Assembly: GCA_025766275.1 (NCBI GenBank)
Contig: JAFKAC010000013.1
Coordinates: 186,001-250,000 of the forward strand
Direction: 5' to 3'
DNA length: 64,000 nucleotides
DNA from: Lactarius indigo
Taxonomy: Eukaryota; Basidiomycota; Agaricomycetes; Russulales; Russulaceae
Shown here: piece by piece, positions 12,310 to 23,187 of the stretch
How the letters are laid out: each line of letters starts with the position of its first letter
Position numbering within the stretch: position 1 is the first letter of the stretch
Program-made: the position numbers and the translations under genes
The notes under the pieces: generated by a model
What the model was told of the DNA's origin: nothing
The model's input: only the letters and a program-made list of their open reading frames with translations
The model's database searches: none

Positions 12310-13946
12310 TTCTTCTGCCCGAAGAGTTTGTCCACCATCAATTCTCGTACTTCGGGGGTTTGGGCAAATAGGGCCGCTACTTGGGCATTGGCTTGTTCTT
12401 CATTCGAGAGAGGGCGTGATGCGGTCATTGAAATAGTGGCAGTGGTTTGGGTGGGGTCGCTAGTACTCGTGGTTTTGGCTGTGACGGCCAGTTTCTGGGG
12501 GCAGAACCTGGAGATATGTCCTTGCCCTCAGCATCGGAAGCATCTTCCTTCCTTTTGGAGCTGCTTCTTTTCGTCGTCCGTCATTGCTGCTCTGGCTCGA
12601 GTACGGCTAACATCCATCGCGTTTGGGTCTCTAGTTTTATTGAGGGCATTTAGCCATTGGTCGCGAGAGGCCCCCCCTTTTTTGTCTGTTCTTCCTTTGG
12701 TAAGTCTGTCCTTAAGCAGAAGATATTCTGCTTGTTGGAGTGTGACCGCCGTTTTCCAGTTGTCCCAATCTACGGGGTGGTGGAATTTGATCGCGTTTAT
12801 GACTAGTGCGTTTGGGAGTCCCTTCTGGAAGATTCCCAGTGTTGTTGCTTCATCTTTGTTATACCCCGCTTTGTTTGCCAGGTTAGAGAATTTGGCTATA
12901 TATGTGTCGATGTCTTCCTTGTCCATTCGTAAATTTTGAATGGCGTGGCAAGCTTTTTGCTGTTGCGTGGTGTCCGTATATGCTTGGATAAATCATGTTT
13001 CGATAGTGTTCCACAGGTTTTCTGTGTTCATGGCTACGCCTCCTGCTAGCTGATCAGCTAGCCATTGTATTTGTTCTTCGACCCAATCGTCCACTAACGG
13101 GCCTCGGATGTAAGAGAGTAGTGTCATGGCACGGGAATATGGGAGGGTGAGTTGTTGGATGTTTGGGTTCATTCCGCAATAGAGGGCGAAGGCGTTGAGG
13201 AAGGCTCGACTGGCTTCTCGGTCTCCAGTGAATTCTGGTGGAGGGTTTCCTCCAAGCCGCCCGTTTGGTTGAGGAGGTCCTCCAGCAATCGGGCCAGCTG
13301 CTGCTCCGCCGCCTCCACCTCCAGGCGCGCCGCCTCCACCTCCACCTCCAGGCACACCGCCTCCACCTCCAGGCGCACCGCCTCCATGATGGCCTCCTGC
13401 GCTTCCTGCAGCGCCTCCTCCACTTGCCGACACACTTCCTCCCACAAGATGTCCTCCACCACTTGCAGGATTCGCTGTCGAGGAGCTTGCGAGTGGTTGC
13501 GAGGTGGTGAGGGTGGTGGAGAGCTGGGTGGCAGACATGTTGGCATACGATGCGAAGTCCACGGGGCATTGAATTGTGGGTGTTAATGTAGGGTTGTCTA
13601 AATCTGGTTCTGATGACGGTTCTTCAACGTCGGAATCTGCTTCAATAGCGCTGATTTGTCCCTTTCCTGGTCCTAGTCCTAGATGTACGGGGACAGGCTT
13701 GTATGAGTACCAGGAATGTTTCGTGTCAGAGTAGGCAACGTAGGCCCAGATGTGCTGGTCTTCAATATATTCAATTGGTTCGTATGTGAGTTTGTCAGGG
13801 TCGTAAACGTAGTACCCTTCGTTGTGTGGGGTGTTCCTCCAGAGAGCGGTTCCTTTAATGGAGGGTCGAAGATCGTCGTAGGGATGTCGCTCTAGGTACT
13901 CCTTGACAAACTTGGTTCGACTTCGGCTGGTGAGAGCCACGGTGGG
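12291..13946 (-). pseudogene. Element C gag, two TGA stops, extreme 5' end lost
   Basis: The N-terminal block (YLERHPYDDLRPS onward) aligns with the start of gag in A and F (TRDQW...YLERRGDRN), so only a few residues and the leader are missing. A long Gly/Ala-rich tract at about 13,260-13,460 is GGC-rich on this strand. The capsid core follows, then a zinc knuckle in which the residue after the second Cys is TGA (12528-12530). A second TGA is at 12993-12995. The fused reading frame with B (AWEDAERG directly followed by C gag) is an accident of the junction. Confidence 0.75.
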
Positions 13947-14516
13947 TCCACGCTCCGCATCTTCCCAGGCAAATGCTTTATTCTGGATGCACATGAATTC
14001 GTGCATTAGCTTGCGTTCTTCTGGTAATAAGAAGGTACCGGCGTGCGCGAGGTCAAATTGCGTTTTGCGTTCGCTAGTATATCGGCCGGTCGGTCGGAAC
14101 TCGCTTGGTTTAGTGGGTAGTGCTGGTAGGTCTTGTAGTGGGTCGCCGGTTATTTCGCGGACTATTCTGAACCAGCTTGGGAGTTCGGTTTCTATCAGTC
14201 TGATTTTGAGTGCTATGGGTTTGTATTTCTTGCCGAGGTATATTGCAGCCGGTGCTTTCGTGTCGGCGAAGGCGATGCTTTTGCCTTCCTGCCGGGCCGG
14301 CCGATCGCTGCTGTTAGATTCCGAGGTATTAAGGTAGGTGCTTAGGTTGGGGTTTTCTGAATCACATAGAGAAATGTACACCGCTGCGATGTCTTGTTGC
14401 GTGGCATCTGCCGGTAGCGGCACACAAGCTTCGATTGTCGCTTCCTGACTTGATTGATTGAAATTTAATATTATTGTGAGCTCTCCTTGGTTTGTTACCA
14501 AATCATCGATGCTTAA
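13947..14516 (-). pseudogene. Element B pol, N-terminal part before RT
   Basis: This reading frame is -1 relative to the gag-protease ORF upstream. It starts at the TTTTT run at 14511-14522 and reads through TNQGELTIILNF, LGKKYKPIALKIRL and RPTGRYTSERK to AFAWEDAERG, where it meets C. The segment links protease and RT in this Gypsy clade. It is open throughout, unlike the downstream B pol. Confidence 0.65.
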
Positions 14517-16921
14517 AAATCCGAGTCTTGCGATTGTCCGCTTGTCTGCTTCTTTCTTCGCTCAGCAAATCGGTTGCTGCCGCGCGGTACCGTTGGCACT
14601 GTTGCCATTTTCCTGGTGTTCAGGTCGAGGATCGTTATTGTCTGGTCTTCGTTCCGGTAGTTGCGCACCACGGATTGGGTCAGTATGTCGAATGGCTGCC
14701 CGAGTAGTATATCATAGGCTGGCGAACGCAGTATGTGAACTTGTAGATAGAGGGTTATTTTGCCGACATGGAATGGTACATTGCGTGCCAGTCCTAGCGA
14801 TTGATCTACACTGCCGTTCGCCAAGATCATGTTGAGCCATATGCTCGGGTCGTAAGGGATCGCCAGTGCGTTGCACACTTCTTCTGACATTGCGACTATT
14901 TGGCAGCTGGGATCTAAGATGGCCTCTATCTTTTCTGATCCGTCGACTACCGGTAAGATTGCGTGTAGGGCATTTGATTCGGTCGCGACTTCGATCATAT
15001 TTTGCGATCCATCGTCATCGGCCGGTCGTGCCTTTAGTAACACCTCATACAGATCGGCTATTATTGTTGCGTCGGCTGGTGGAGTGCGCTTGGTGATCGA
15101 GAATGCCGCCGGCATATGCGATTCTGTCGATCGCTTCAGCTCCTCCTCGGTACTGTCTTCTACGCTTTCTTGGGCGTTAATGCGAGCAACGCGGCGCTTT
15201 GTTGTTACTTCGTTGACTTGAGCCCGCAGTTCTGGTGCTAACGAGAGTAGTTCTCTTTGCGTCACTGTTACTTCGGCTTCCATCATCCTTTCGTAGACTT
15301 TTCCTGCTGCCTTTTCGTCGTATATGGCTGTATTTGATGTATAAGCGTGCTCGCTTTTGCGGTCGTTCGCCGTATTTGTTGCCGGGGTCGGTCCTAGAGT
15401 AATTGGTTCTGCTTCTTGCGTTCTGGCGAATGGATGTTCCTTTATTGTCGCCGCAACCTCGGTTGTTGCTTCTATCATCTTTTCTAGGTGTGGCGGTCGT
15501 TCCTTGCGATGCAACTGGCTTTCTTGCTCTTCTTCTGAGTCTTCTTGCTGGATGCGGGCAGTCGGCATATGTTCGAACCTGGTCCTGGTCCTTCCGCCCA
15601 TCCTTGGTATGAAGCCTCTTCGAAATGCATATACGCCTGCTTGTCCTGGTTCTGGGCATTCTTCTGCAAAGCGGACTGTTTTCGCCGTTCGCGCTTCTGT
15701 GGATGCCATTGGCCTTGACATTTCGAGTAACATTTGTGCCGCCGCTATTTGTCCTGGATTTTGCCTGTGGTATTCATCTATGCAGTCGCACAGCCATGCT
15801 CCAGTGATATGCCAAGGGACCACGGCGCCTGATGGTAGCATGATTTTCCCTTCTGCGCTACACTTGCACTTGCTGAGTCGCATATATTCGGCCGCTACTT
15901 CGCACTCTCGCATGAAGTGTCCTGGTGTTCCGCAGAAGTTGCACTTGGTGGTCGGTTCTCCTATCGGCCTAAGATTTCCGGCATTTCGGGCCTTCTCGCT
16001 TGAGTTTTGGATTTCTAGCGCGTTTTTAAACATTTCGCCTAGTGTCGTGACCGCGGTTGCTAGCGCGGTTTGGATCTCTGTCTTTATCTCTGTTGCCGGT
16101 GGGAGTGTCGTGCTTGCCGAAGTTATGCTAGAGATTATGACCGGTGCTCAACCCTGGAGTACGTAGCTTGCGGCATCATACAAGTCTTCTAATCTGTAGG
16201 GGTCTTGCTGGTTGTGGTCTGGCATCTTTAGCTGTAGCCTTTGCTTGACTTGTTGTTCCATATCTGGCTGTAATCCTCACATGAACGCTCTGGTCTGCTC
16301 GGCCTGCGACATTCTGTTTTTGCTGATCAAGTATTTGGAGATTACTTTGAATTGTCGGTAGTATTCGCCGAGTTCCAGTTCTGAGACTATGCCGATGCGG
16401 GCGCACTGTCCTACGAGCGTATCCAGGTGTAGGATTGTATGAATGTCTTCCGAAGATCCGGGGTATAGCTTGTAGATCTCGGCTTTGTATTCTTCGTATG
16501 TTTTTGTTACGTCCGTTAACGCATCGCTTGTCTTCCATACTCTTTTGGTCGCGGCTGTCATAAGGTATTTGAGCGTGCCGCTTTTCTTATCTGCGTTGGT
16601 CGTTACTGTGTGCCTATCGTATAGGGCCTCCACTTCGGCAAAATATCGGCCGAGCTCTTCTGGGTGCTCGCCATCAAAACTAGGTGCTGACCGCTCGCCT
16701 CTTCCGGGTAAATCTGCAAGGGGCATTCTTCTGACGTTGACCGCTGCTGTGGGGACGGGCTGGTTTATTCTTGCTGGTGGTAGTCTTGGGGCCGGTTGCG
16801 GTACGGCCTGTGTTTGAGTTGGGTCCTGGTTTATCGGGGGTACTACGGGGTTTATCGCTGTGTTGCTTTGCTGAGGCAGCGCCGATTGCACTCGTTGGTT
16901 ACTACTGCCGGGCTGCCGTTA
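14513..16921 (-). pseudogene. Element B gag-protease
   Basis: One frame carries the capsid region (LPGRGERSAPSFDGEHPEEL, about 16,690-16,750), TGA stops at 16277-16279 and 16148-16150, a zinc knuckle CNFCGTPGHFMREC (about 15,920-15,960), and an aspartic-protease-like domain near the end (AILDPSCQIVAMSEEV, AYDILLGQPFD). The usual D-S/T-G active site is DPS here, as commonly seen in degenerate or divergent retropepsins. The ORF ends in TTT-TAA at 14513, inside a T5 run suited to a -1 shift into pol. At about 16,900-16,920 a one-base indel separates it from its N-terminal coding part. Confidence 0.7.
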
Positions 16922-17303
16922 TTATCTTCTGTCGCTGATGCTGTGGTGTTCGCTGGTTGGTTAACACTTTGATCGGCTGCTTCCTGTTCTTCGGCCGATA
17001 GCGCTTCCGCCTGCTGTTGTTGTGCTAGGATTTTCGCTCTTGATCTTGTTGTTGCGCCGTGGCGTGCGGGTAACGGAGCCGAGTGACTTGACAGGATGAG
17101 GTCGACTTCCTTTTTGCTATTAGTTTCTTCTTGTCCCGAGTGACTAGATGAGGGGTTGCTTTGTTCGCTACTAAGGCTGCTAAGGGGTGTTAGGTCTTCG
17201 GGGCTAGGATAGCTTCCTGGAATTGATTGAGTTGGGTTGTATCCGGCCGCGATTAATTCTTCTAGTAGGCTTCTCTGTTCTCGCCTTCTCAGCAGTATGT
17301 TAG
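16895..17303 (-). pseudogene. Element B gag N-terminus (frameshifted from the rest)
   Basis: The frame reads LLRRREQRSLLEELIAAGY, then SIPGSYPSPEDLTPLSSLSS, and on to EDNNGSPAVV without stops, then shifts frame at about 16,900-16,920. It has no ATG: the codon at the apparent start is ATA, which may be a mutated ATG. Glutamine- and serine-rich, no domain recognised. Confidence 0.5.
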
Positions 17304-17344
17304 TTATTTAATGCGCATGCAAACCTTCTATATTCCAACTTCCC

Positions 17345-17358
17345 CATGTTGGCCACCA
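17345..17358 (-). promoter_or_regulatory. Element B tRNA-type primer-binding site
   Basis: The minus strand reads TGGTGGCCAACATG four bases after the presumed LTR end. It begins with TGG, as expected for pairing to a tRNA 3' CCA. The tRNA species cannot be named by eye. It contrasts with the self-priming layout of A, E and F. Confidence 0.5.
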
Positions 17359-17362
17359 GAAA

Positions 17363-18213
17363 TGATACCCTAAACCGTCGTTAAATGCAAGAATGACCGG
17401 TAAAGGAGTGATATTGGGTTCGAGAAGTCGGGGAATATAGGACCGATAATCTGGCCGATGGCGACTTTAACTGAAGGCGCCCCGACGCAGGACCGAACGA
17501 ACCGAAGCCGACCGAGGCGAGAGCGACGTAGTCTTAACGCGACGCGGGGCTGCGAATAGCCGAGGTATAGCCGAGTACGCACACACGGGTGCTTCGCGAA
17601 ATCAAATAGAATAGATGTCGTAGATAATCGAATAGTAGGATATGAGCGTATGAATAGAATGAAGTCGCTATGGGCTCCCCGAAGGTTGCTGCTATTGTAC
17701 CTGTGGTATAGAGCTATTTATGTGCTGCCGCTCGCTGACCGAATCCGCACCTCGCCGCTTTTCCCTTGCTGAACGTCCATCTTACTCTCCTGCCTTAAAC
17801 CCACGCCGGTCTGATCCGCTCTTCTCTGGGGTGTCACCTTACCAACCCTAGGTGCTGCTTTGCCTATTCGCGCCATGGCCGCACCTGTGATTCTGCTCGG
17901 CTGCTCCGGTATGTCGCTATTCGCCATGTCGGCCCTGATCGGTTTCTGGGGCTTTCACATGTACCGCGCTAATATAGGCACTGTCCCGTACCCCGCGCTG
18001 GGGCCGCACCCGTGATTGCAGCAGTAGGCTACCATTCGCATATGCGGCTAGAATATTCGGGCGTCTTGGCCCATTACCACGGGCCACTCTTCCTGCCGCT
18101 GAGAGTGACCGATCGCAATACTCTAGACGGGCCGGTTGGGCCGGTCTGCCGCATATTGTCATATTAGCTTAGATCTGCGAAAATTAACGCTTAGCGGTGC
18201 ACCAGGTGTATCA
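17363..18213 (-). repeat. Element B 5' LTR (inferred, 851 bp)
   Basis: The inner end TGATACCC (plus strand) is fixed by the adjacent PBS. The outer end is inferred from the matching inverted terminus GTATCA at 18208-18213, beyond which sequence of a split plus-strand gene begins. A TATA-like motif lies near 17,710-17,720. There is no second LTR for comparison, so the outer boundary is provisional. Confidence 0.5.
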
Positions 18214-18982
18214 GCGCGATGGGTACTGACATTGTGTAACAGGTTCGCGTTCATGTCCCACTTATGCAGAGTGAAATTAAGGACCATTGCAATGCTATCT
18301 GTGTACCCGCATTGGTTGCCTTTGGGTCAGTGAACAACATCGCTCAAGCTGTTCGTCTGCAGCTGCATAATTTCAACTACACATTTCCGACCAAGGTAAG
18401 TGTAAAACACTGTGCTGATGTGATCTGACCTTTTGTCAGAGAGGCCTCCTTGTTGGAACTCCCCCACGTACACACCCCTACCATAATGAATGCATCATTT
18501 CGGTCATACAGGACCTCTTTTTCACTGGTGGGAAGTCATCTTTTGCATCATGCTTTGAACACCTTTTCCTGGTACATCAAGGCCATGACGGAATACTAGC
18601 TCAAGAGGTCCCAGTGCCCATGGTTGCACTGGTTGCAACTGTGGTAAGTTGATATGATATAAGTTGCATACTACTAACTCTTTTGATTAGATGTATGCCA
18701 CACTTCATGAGTGGCGTACTGGTGCACTGCAGGTGTTTGAATTCTCCGCCAACACCTATTTGGATGTGTACTGCTGCAATGCTGGTACACTCAACTATAT
18801 CCTGAACAGCCGGCCAAATGCATATCATGTTATGATGGCCGATATATATACCCAAGCCAGGTGAGTCACTTTTTATCAAATGATTGCTACTCTGACTAGG
18901 TTGCCACAGTTCCAACACCGGACATGATGATTCACCTGATGTTGAGATTGCTGATCTTGATCTCAACGATCTTGAGGACTGA
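18214..18982 (+). pseudogene. DUF6532-like gene, 3' part, cut by element B
   Basis: Four plus-strand exons join in frame with canonical introns: about 18,243-18,395, 18,440-18,643, 18,691-18,860 and 18,910-18,982 (stop TGA). The acceptor of a further intron (TACTGAC branch, AACAG) precedes the first. Peptides such as DLFFTGGKSSF, VPMVALVATV, TYLDVY and MMADIYTQA match my memory of the agaricomycete DUF6532 family, whose function is unknown. The 5' exons are missing at the B LTR edge. The C-terminal tail is acidic (ADLDLNDLED). Splice sites and frames remain good, so the damage may be only the insertion. Confidence 0.6.
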
Positions 18983-19039
18983 GGACTGAACATGTGCACC
19001 AGCAGTTTCAACACGCTGTCCACTGGCAAGTTACAGCAA

Positions 19040-19487
19040 ATAAATTCACAGTCAGTTTGTCACCTTCAATTGTAATTAACACTACTAACACGCCTTTATT
19101 AGTCAACCGTGATTCCTAAATCCCTGTGGTTCCTGTCTTTTCTCTCTATTTTGTCTGCTCGTTTTTTGTCCACTTGCATGTGCAGCATGCCCATTCTTTA
19201 CATTATCACATTATCATCACATTATCTTTACCTAATTTAATTTGAATAATCTGTGAAATTTGAAAAAACATTTGGACATTTGATGTTTGATAATGGTGAT
19301 AATCCGAAGGTTGATTATTGATAATTTATTTGAAAATACCTGCCCATTATCATGAGATTATCACAAATTATCACAAGATTATTAATAAATTATGGGGGGG
19401 CAACATAATGCATGATAAACAAGATAATTTCAATAATTTCAATAAATTATCACTTATTATCTCTTGCTAGCGTGGGAGGTTTTTCCT
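19040..19487. other. AT-rich stretch with TTATCA/ATAATT repeats
   Basis: No coding frame. Words such as TTATCA, ATTATC and TAATAA recur on both strands, especially at 19,200-19,460. It joins directly to the truncated 5' end of element D. It could be decayed spacer or a remnant of an AT-rich element. Confidence 0.5.
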
Positions 19488-19492
19488 GATGA

Positions 19493-21709
19493 TGCGTGTT
19501 TGAACAAAGAAAGATCCACCACCTAGGCATTGTCATCGATGGGTCTCAGATCAAAATCAACCTAAAGAAGGTAGAAGGACTAAAGGACTGGCCAAGAGAT
19601 GTCAAGTCAGTCAAACAAGCAAGAAGCGTGTTGGGGACACTAAGTTATCAGCGACCCTTCATCCCCAACTTTGCTCACTTAGCAAGACCCATCATGGACA
19701 CAATAAAGACATCAGAAGGACCCTTCAGATGGACAAAAGAAGCAGCAGAAGCCTTAGAAACTCTCATCACGCTTGTGTGCAAAGACCCCATCTTATGTCA
19801 ACCAGATATGGACAAACCTTTTGAACTAGAAGTAGATGCCTCCGCTTTCACCACAGGGGCAATCTTAACACAAAGAGACAGCCAAAATAAACCACAAGCA
19901 GTGGGGTACTTCTCCAAATCATTTTCAGAAGCGGAGCGCAACTATGACATCCATGACAGGGAACTCCTGGCAGTAATCAGAGGACTAGAACACTGGAGAC
20001 ACCTTCTTTTAGGGTCCCCCCACGAAATCACAGTGTTTACAGACCACAAAAACCTAGAATATTATCGCCACCCTTGACAAATCAATAGGAGAGTGGCGCG
20101 TTACATCCCCAGACTTGCAGACTATCACATCAAACTTCAAGACAAACCCAGACCCCAGAATCATGCAGATGCCCTGTCAAGACGCCCTGACCATGACACC
20201 AGAGCAGGAGATAACACCGATGTAGTGGTCCTGACCCCAACTATCTTTACAAACTCCACTCTCTCCATAAGGATAGATGACTGGGTCATGGCACACCAAT
20301 TAGACCACCAAGACACTCTGGACGAGTGGGCCACCCCCTTCCACCTAGTAAAACAAGGCAAACACTGGTGGAAAGGTGACAAACTGGTGGTTGTGGACAA
20401 CACACTGCTAAAGAGGGTAATTTCCCTGTTTCATGATACAAAAACAGCTGGACACCCTGGAATAACAAAGACCTCATGGTTGGTGTCACAAGACTTTTGG
20501 TGGCCAAACATGAAAGACGACATATCCGCATATGTAAAGGGCTGTGCCACATGTCAATCAAACAAGAACTTCCCTGGGAACCCGAAACCACCGATATTCC
20601 CCATCAAGACTAACCCAGAAGCACTCCCTTTTGAAACCATCGCCCTAGACTTCATCACAAAACTACCCCAATCAGAAGACAATGACACAATCCTCACCAT
20701 CACGGATCATGACTGTTCCAAAGCAGCCTTCTTTATCCCATGCAACGAAACAATAGATGCAGAAGGAGTGGCAAAACTCTATGCCAAAACTGTCCTGCCA
20801 CACTATGGACTACTAAGAAGGGTCATCTCCGACAGAGACCTCAGATTCACAGCGAAGTTCATCAAAGAACTATGCAGAGTGCTCGACATAGAACAAAACA
20901 TCAGCACAGCATACCACCCACAAACAGATGGACAATCAGAGCGAACAAACCAGTGGTTAGAGCAGTACCTCCAAATGTTCATAAACCACCAACAAGACAA
21001 TTGGACAGAGCTACTACCACTAGCACAGTACACCCACAACTCTTGGCCAAGTGCAACCACTAAAAAGACACCCTATGAATTAATTCTCGGGTACATCCCA
21101 AGAGTACACCAACCAGAAAGAACGACCACAGTGCCAGGAACACAAGAAAGACTAGAGCAAATCCAGGAAGCCAGAAGGACCACCCAAGCAGCAATTACCC
21201 ATGCACAGTCACTCTACAAAGGATCCTCTCATTTCAAACAACACACAGAAGGAGATAGTGTGTGGCTGGATGCCAGGAACTTGAAAACAATGCACCCTAG
21301 TTTCAAGTTAGCCCCAAAAAGATATGGACCCTTCAGGGTCACAAAGAAGATCTCCGCCACCACATATGCCCTGAAACTTCCCCATCAGTGGTGGATCCAC
21401 CCAGTATTCCATGTGTCCCTCTTGATGCCATACAAAGAAACCTCCATACATGGAAAGAACTTTACGGAACCACCCCCAGATCTAGTAGATGGAGAACAGG
21501 AGTGGGAAGTCGAGAAAATACTAGAAACAAGATGCCACAGGAACCAGTTACAGTTCCTAATCAAGTGGAAAGGATACTCCGATGCACACAATAGCTGGGA
21601 ACCAGAAAAGAATCTCAACACCCCAGAACTTATTCAGGAACACTTTGAAAGCAACCCCAGAAGTGAGGGAGCAAAACAATGGTTAAAACGAAAGGAAGTA
21701 GCAATATGA
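19493..21709 (+). pseudogene. Element D pol fragment (RNase H, integrase, chromodomain)
   Basis: One frame with a single TGA at 20075-20077. RNase H motifs: ELEVDASAFTTGAIL, FTDHKNLEYY, NHADALSRRPD. Integrase: HHCC (HDTKTAGHPG, CATCQSNK) and D-D-E (IALDFITKLP, ISDRDLRF, GQSERTNQ). Chromodomain: EQEWEVEKIL, FLIKWKGYS, NSWEPEKNL near 21,500-21,630. Protein ends KRKEVAI. It is closest in style to C. Without RT it cannot be autonomous. Confidence 0.85.
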
Positions 21710-21742
21710 ACAATAACCACCTTCCCCACTAGCGTCTTCACC

Positions 21743-23161
21743 ATGCCCTCTCACTCCTCCTCGGTAGAATGCCTCATTGCTCGTGCCATGGAAAGAGGCT
21801 CCTTTGACGAAACACCCTCTGTCACCCCCTCCTCCGGCTATTCTCCCTTCCCAGTACGACCCCCATCCTTGCCCGCACTCATCCAGGAACCACAGCCCAT
21901 CAATCCCACTATGCCCAGCATCATAGAAACAGAAGGAGGAGGAATAACTCTTCGTGTTCCCCCTCCTGGACACACAGCTCCCCCTACTCCTGAGATACAC
22001 CAACCCATTACCTCCCCTCCCGATCCTAGGGTGGCCATAGCCTGCCTCAGCGAAATAGTTAATGACCCAATCATGGACACACTCCCCATTAACTATGAAA
22101 GGATGCACATCACTGCTGAAGAAGATGATGACCCTGGCTACCCCTTCTTCTTGAATGACCCCTGGAGCAACCGCTATGTCCACTTCCTCATCCCTGACGA
22201 CACTGACCCAACCTCATATATCTGAAAGGATGCTAAGTGGATCAAGATCAGTGAAAACAAATAAGAGGTCATCGGTACCATGGGCAAAAACCTCCCCCAC
22301 TATGGCCTCTCCTGCTTCCTCCTTCCCAAAGACGACAACCCCCACAATCCAGCTCCCCCTATCACCCCAGCTCAGATGCAAAACTTTGACGAAGCTTCCC
22401 CCACAGCCAGACAAGTTGATGAAGTCCTAGAAGACCTGGGGGATGATCGCCTCACAGCAGAAATCTCCAGGACTCGCCGATTCTTGCAAAACCAGAAGGC
22501 CCTCCGAAAGGAGATCGAAGGCCTGTACAAGATGATGGAACCACTTAAAAGGCACCTCCTCAACATGGACATGCAACTAACCAGTGCCCAAAGGAGGCTG
22601 CAAGAGCACAAGGCCTATGTCCGAATTGCAGACTGGTGGCTCACACTACACCCCCCTCCTCCTGAAGAAGAAACTCACCCCTTTGGAGTCCACCCCATTC
22701 CTGCCCCTGCTCCACCTTGCTACCACTCCATGCCAGAACTCCACGATGAACCAGAAGGGCCTAGCCCCTCTGCAGAAAGAAAAAGAAGGCACAAGCACAG
22801 GTCTAACAAGAAGGGGACTGGCACCATCTGACTTTGTTACAGGTGCCAGTCTGAAGACCACCTCTCCTTCGCTTGTCCTCAAAAACAGAAGTACTGCTGG
22901 AGGTGTTCTAGCACTGACCACTTCCCCTACCAGTGCCTTTGGCCAGCCCCAGAAGAACGCACCCAGTGGTGTGGCAAATGTTTTACCAGCAACAGCCACG
23001 AAGAAATCAAGTGTCCCAAGTACGAAAATTGTTGCAAGTGTGGGGCCCATGGCCCCTTCAACTTCCTTTGTCAACATCACTGCCCCCTCCCTCGTGAAAG
23101 CACCTCAGCCAATGATGTGGACAATGATGTCTACGACCTGATGGACTTTGAAGCACTCTAG
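21743..23161 (+). pseudogene. Element D post-pol ORF (coiled coil plus four zinc knuckles), three stops
   Basis: ATG lies 33 nt after the pol stop, in the pol frame but separated by stops. The 473-codon frame has stops at 22225, 22262 and 22829. Layout matches element C: Pro-rich N-terminus, acidic DDDPGYPFFLNDPW, the block GTMGKNLPHYG, coiled coil from RLTAEISRTRR, knuckles CYRCQSEDHLSFAC, CWRCSSTDHFPYQC, CGKCFTSNSHEEIKC and CCKCGAHGP..., and the C-terminal YDLMDFEAL. The conserved motifs persist across the stops, which shows that the product was once maintained by selection. Function unknown. Confidence 0.75.
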
Positions 23162-23187
23162 GGAGAGTTGACTTAGAGAGGGGCTCA

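Larger units (their letters stand above)
6736..13946 (-). mobile_element. Element C: chromovirus nested in B, lacking its 5' LTR
   Basis: Minus strand carries gag (from its very N-terminus), pol with chromodomain, a downstream zinc-knuckle ORF, a polypurine tract and a 3' LTR. No LTR, PBS or leader precedes gag: B reading frame (AFAWEDAERG) passes directly into C gag at about 13,946. Five in-frame TGA stops (12993, 12528, 12124, 9136, 8427) show that it is inactive. Confidence 0.85.
4368..18213 (-). mobile_element. Element B: old Ty3/Gypsy element, interrupted by C and cut by A
   Basis: Minus-strand order is 5' LTR (17,363-18,213, inferred), tRNA-type PBS, gag with zinc knuckle and protease, then pol. 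Pol stops at about 13,947, where element C begins, and resumes at 6,735 in RT. Roughly 75-80 codons of B RT are missing between the two parts (inferred from the usual spacing in this clade). The 3' end, including the 3' LTR, is separated by insertion of A. B is not a chromovirus of the A/F type: its PR/RT/IN sequences differ strongly. Nonsense codons at 16277, 16148, 6579 and 5313 (all TGA) mark it as dead. Confidence 0.8.

Noticed and set aside
13152..13586. Overlapping frames in the GGC-rich part of element C gag
   Set aside because: They are produced by the repetitive Gly/Ala-rich gag linker, and each frame reads a low-complexity sequence.
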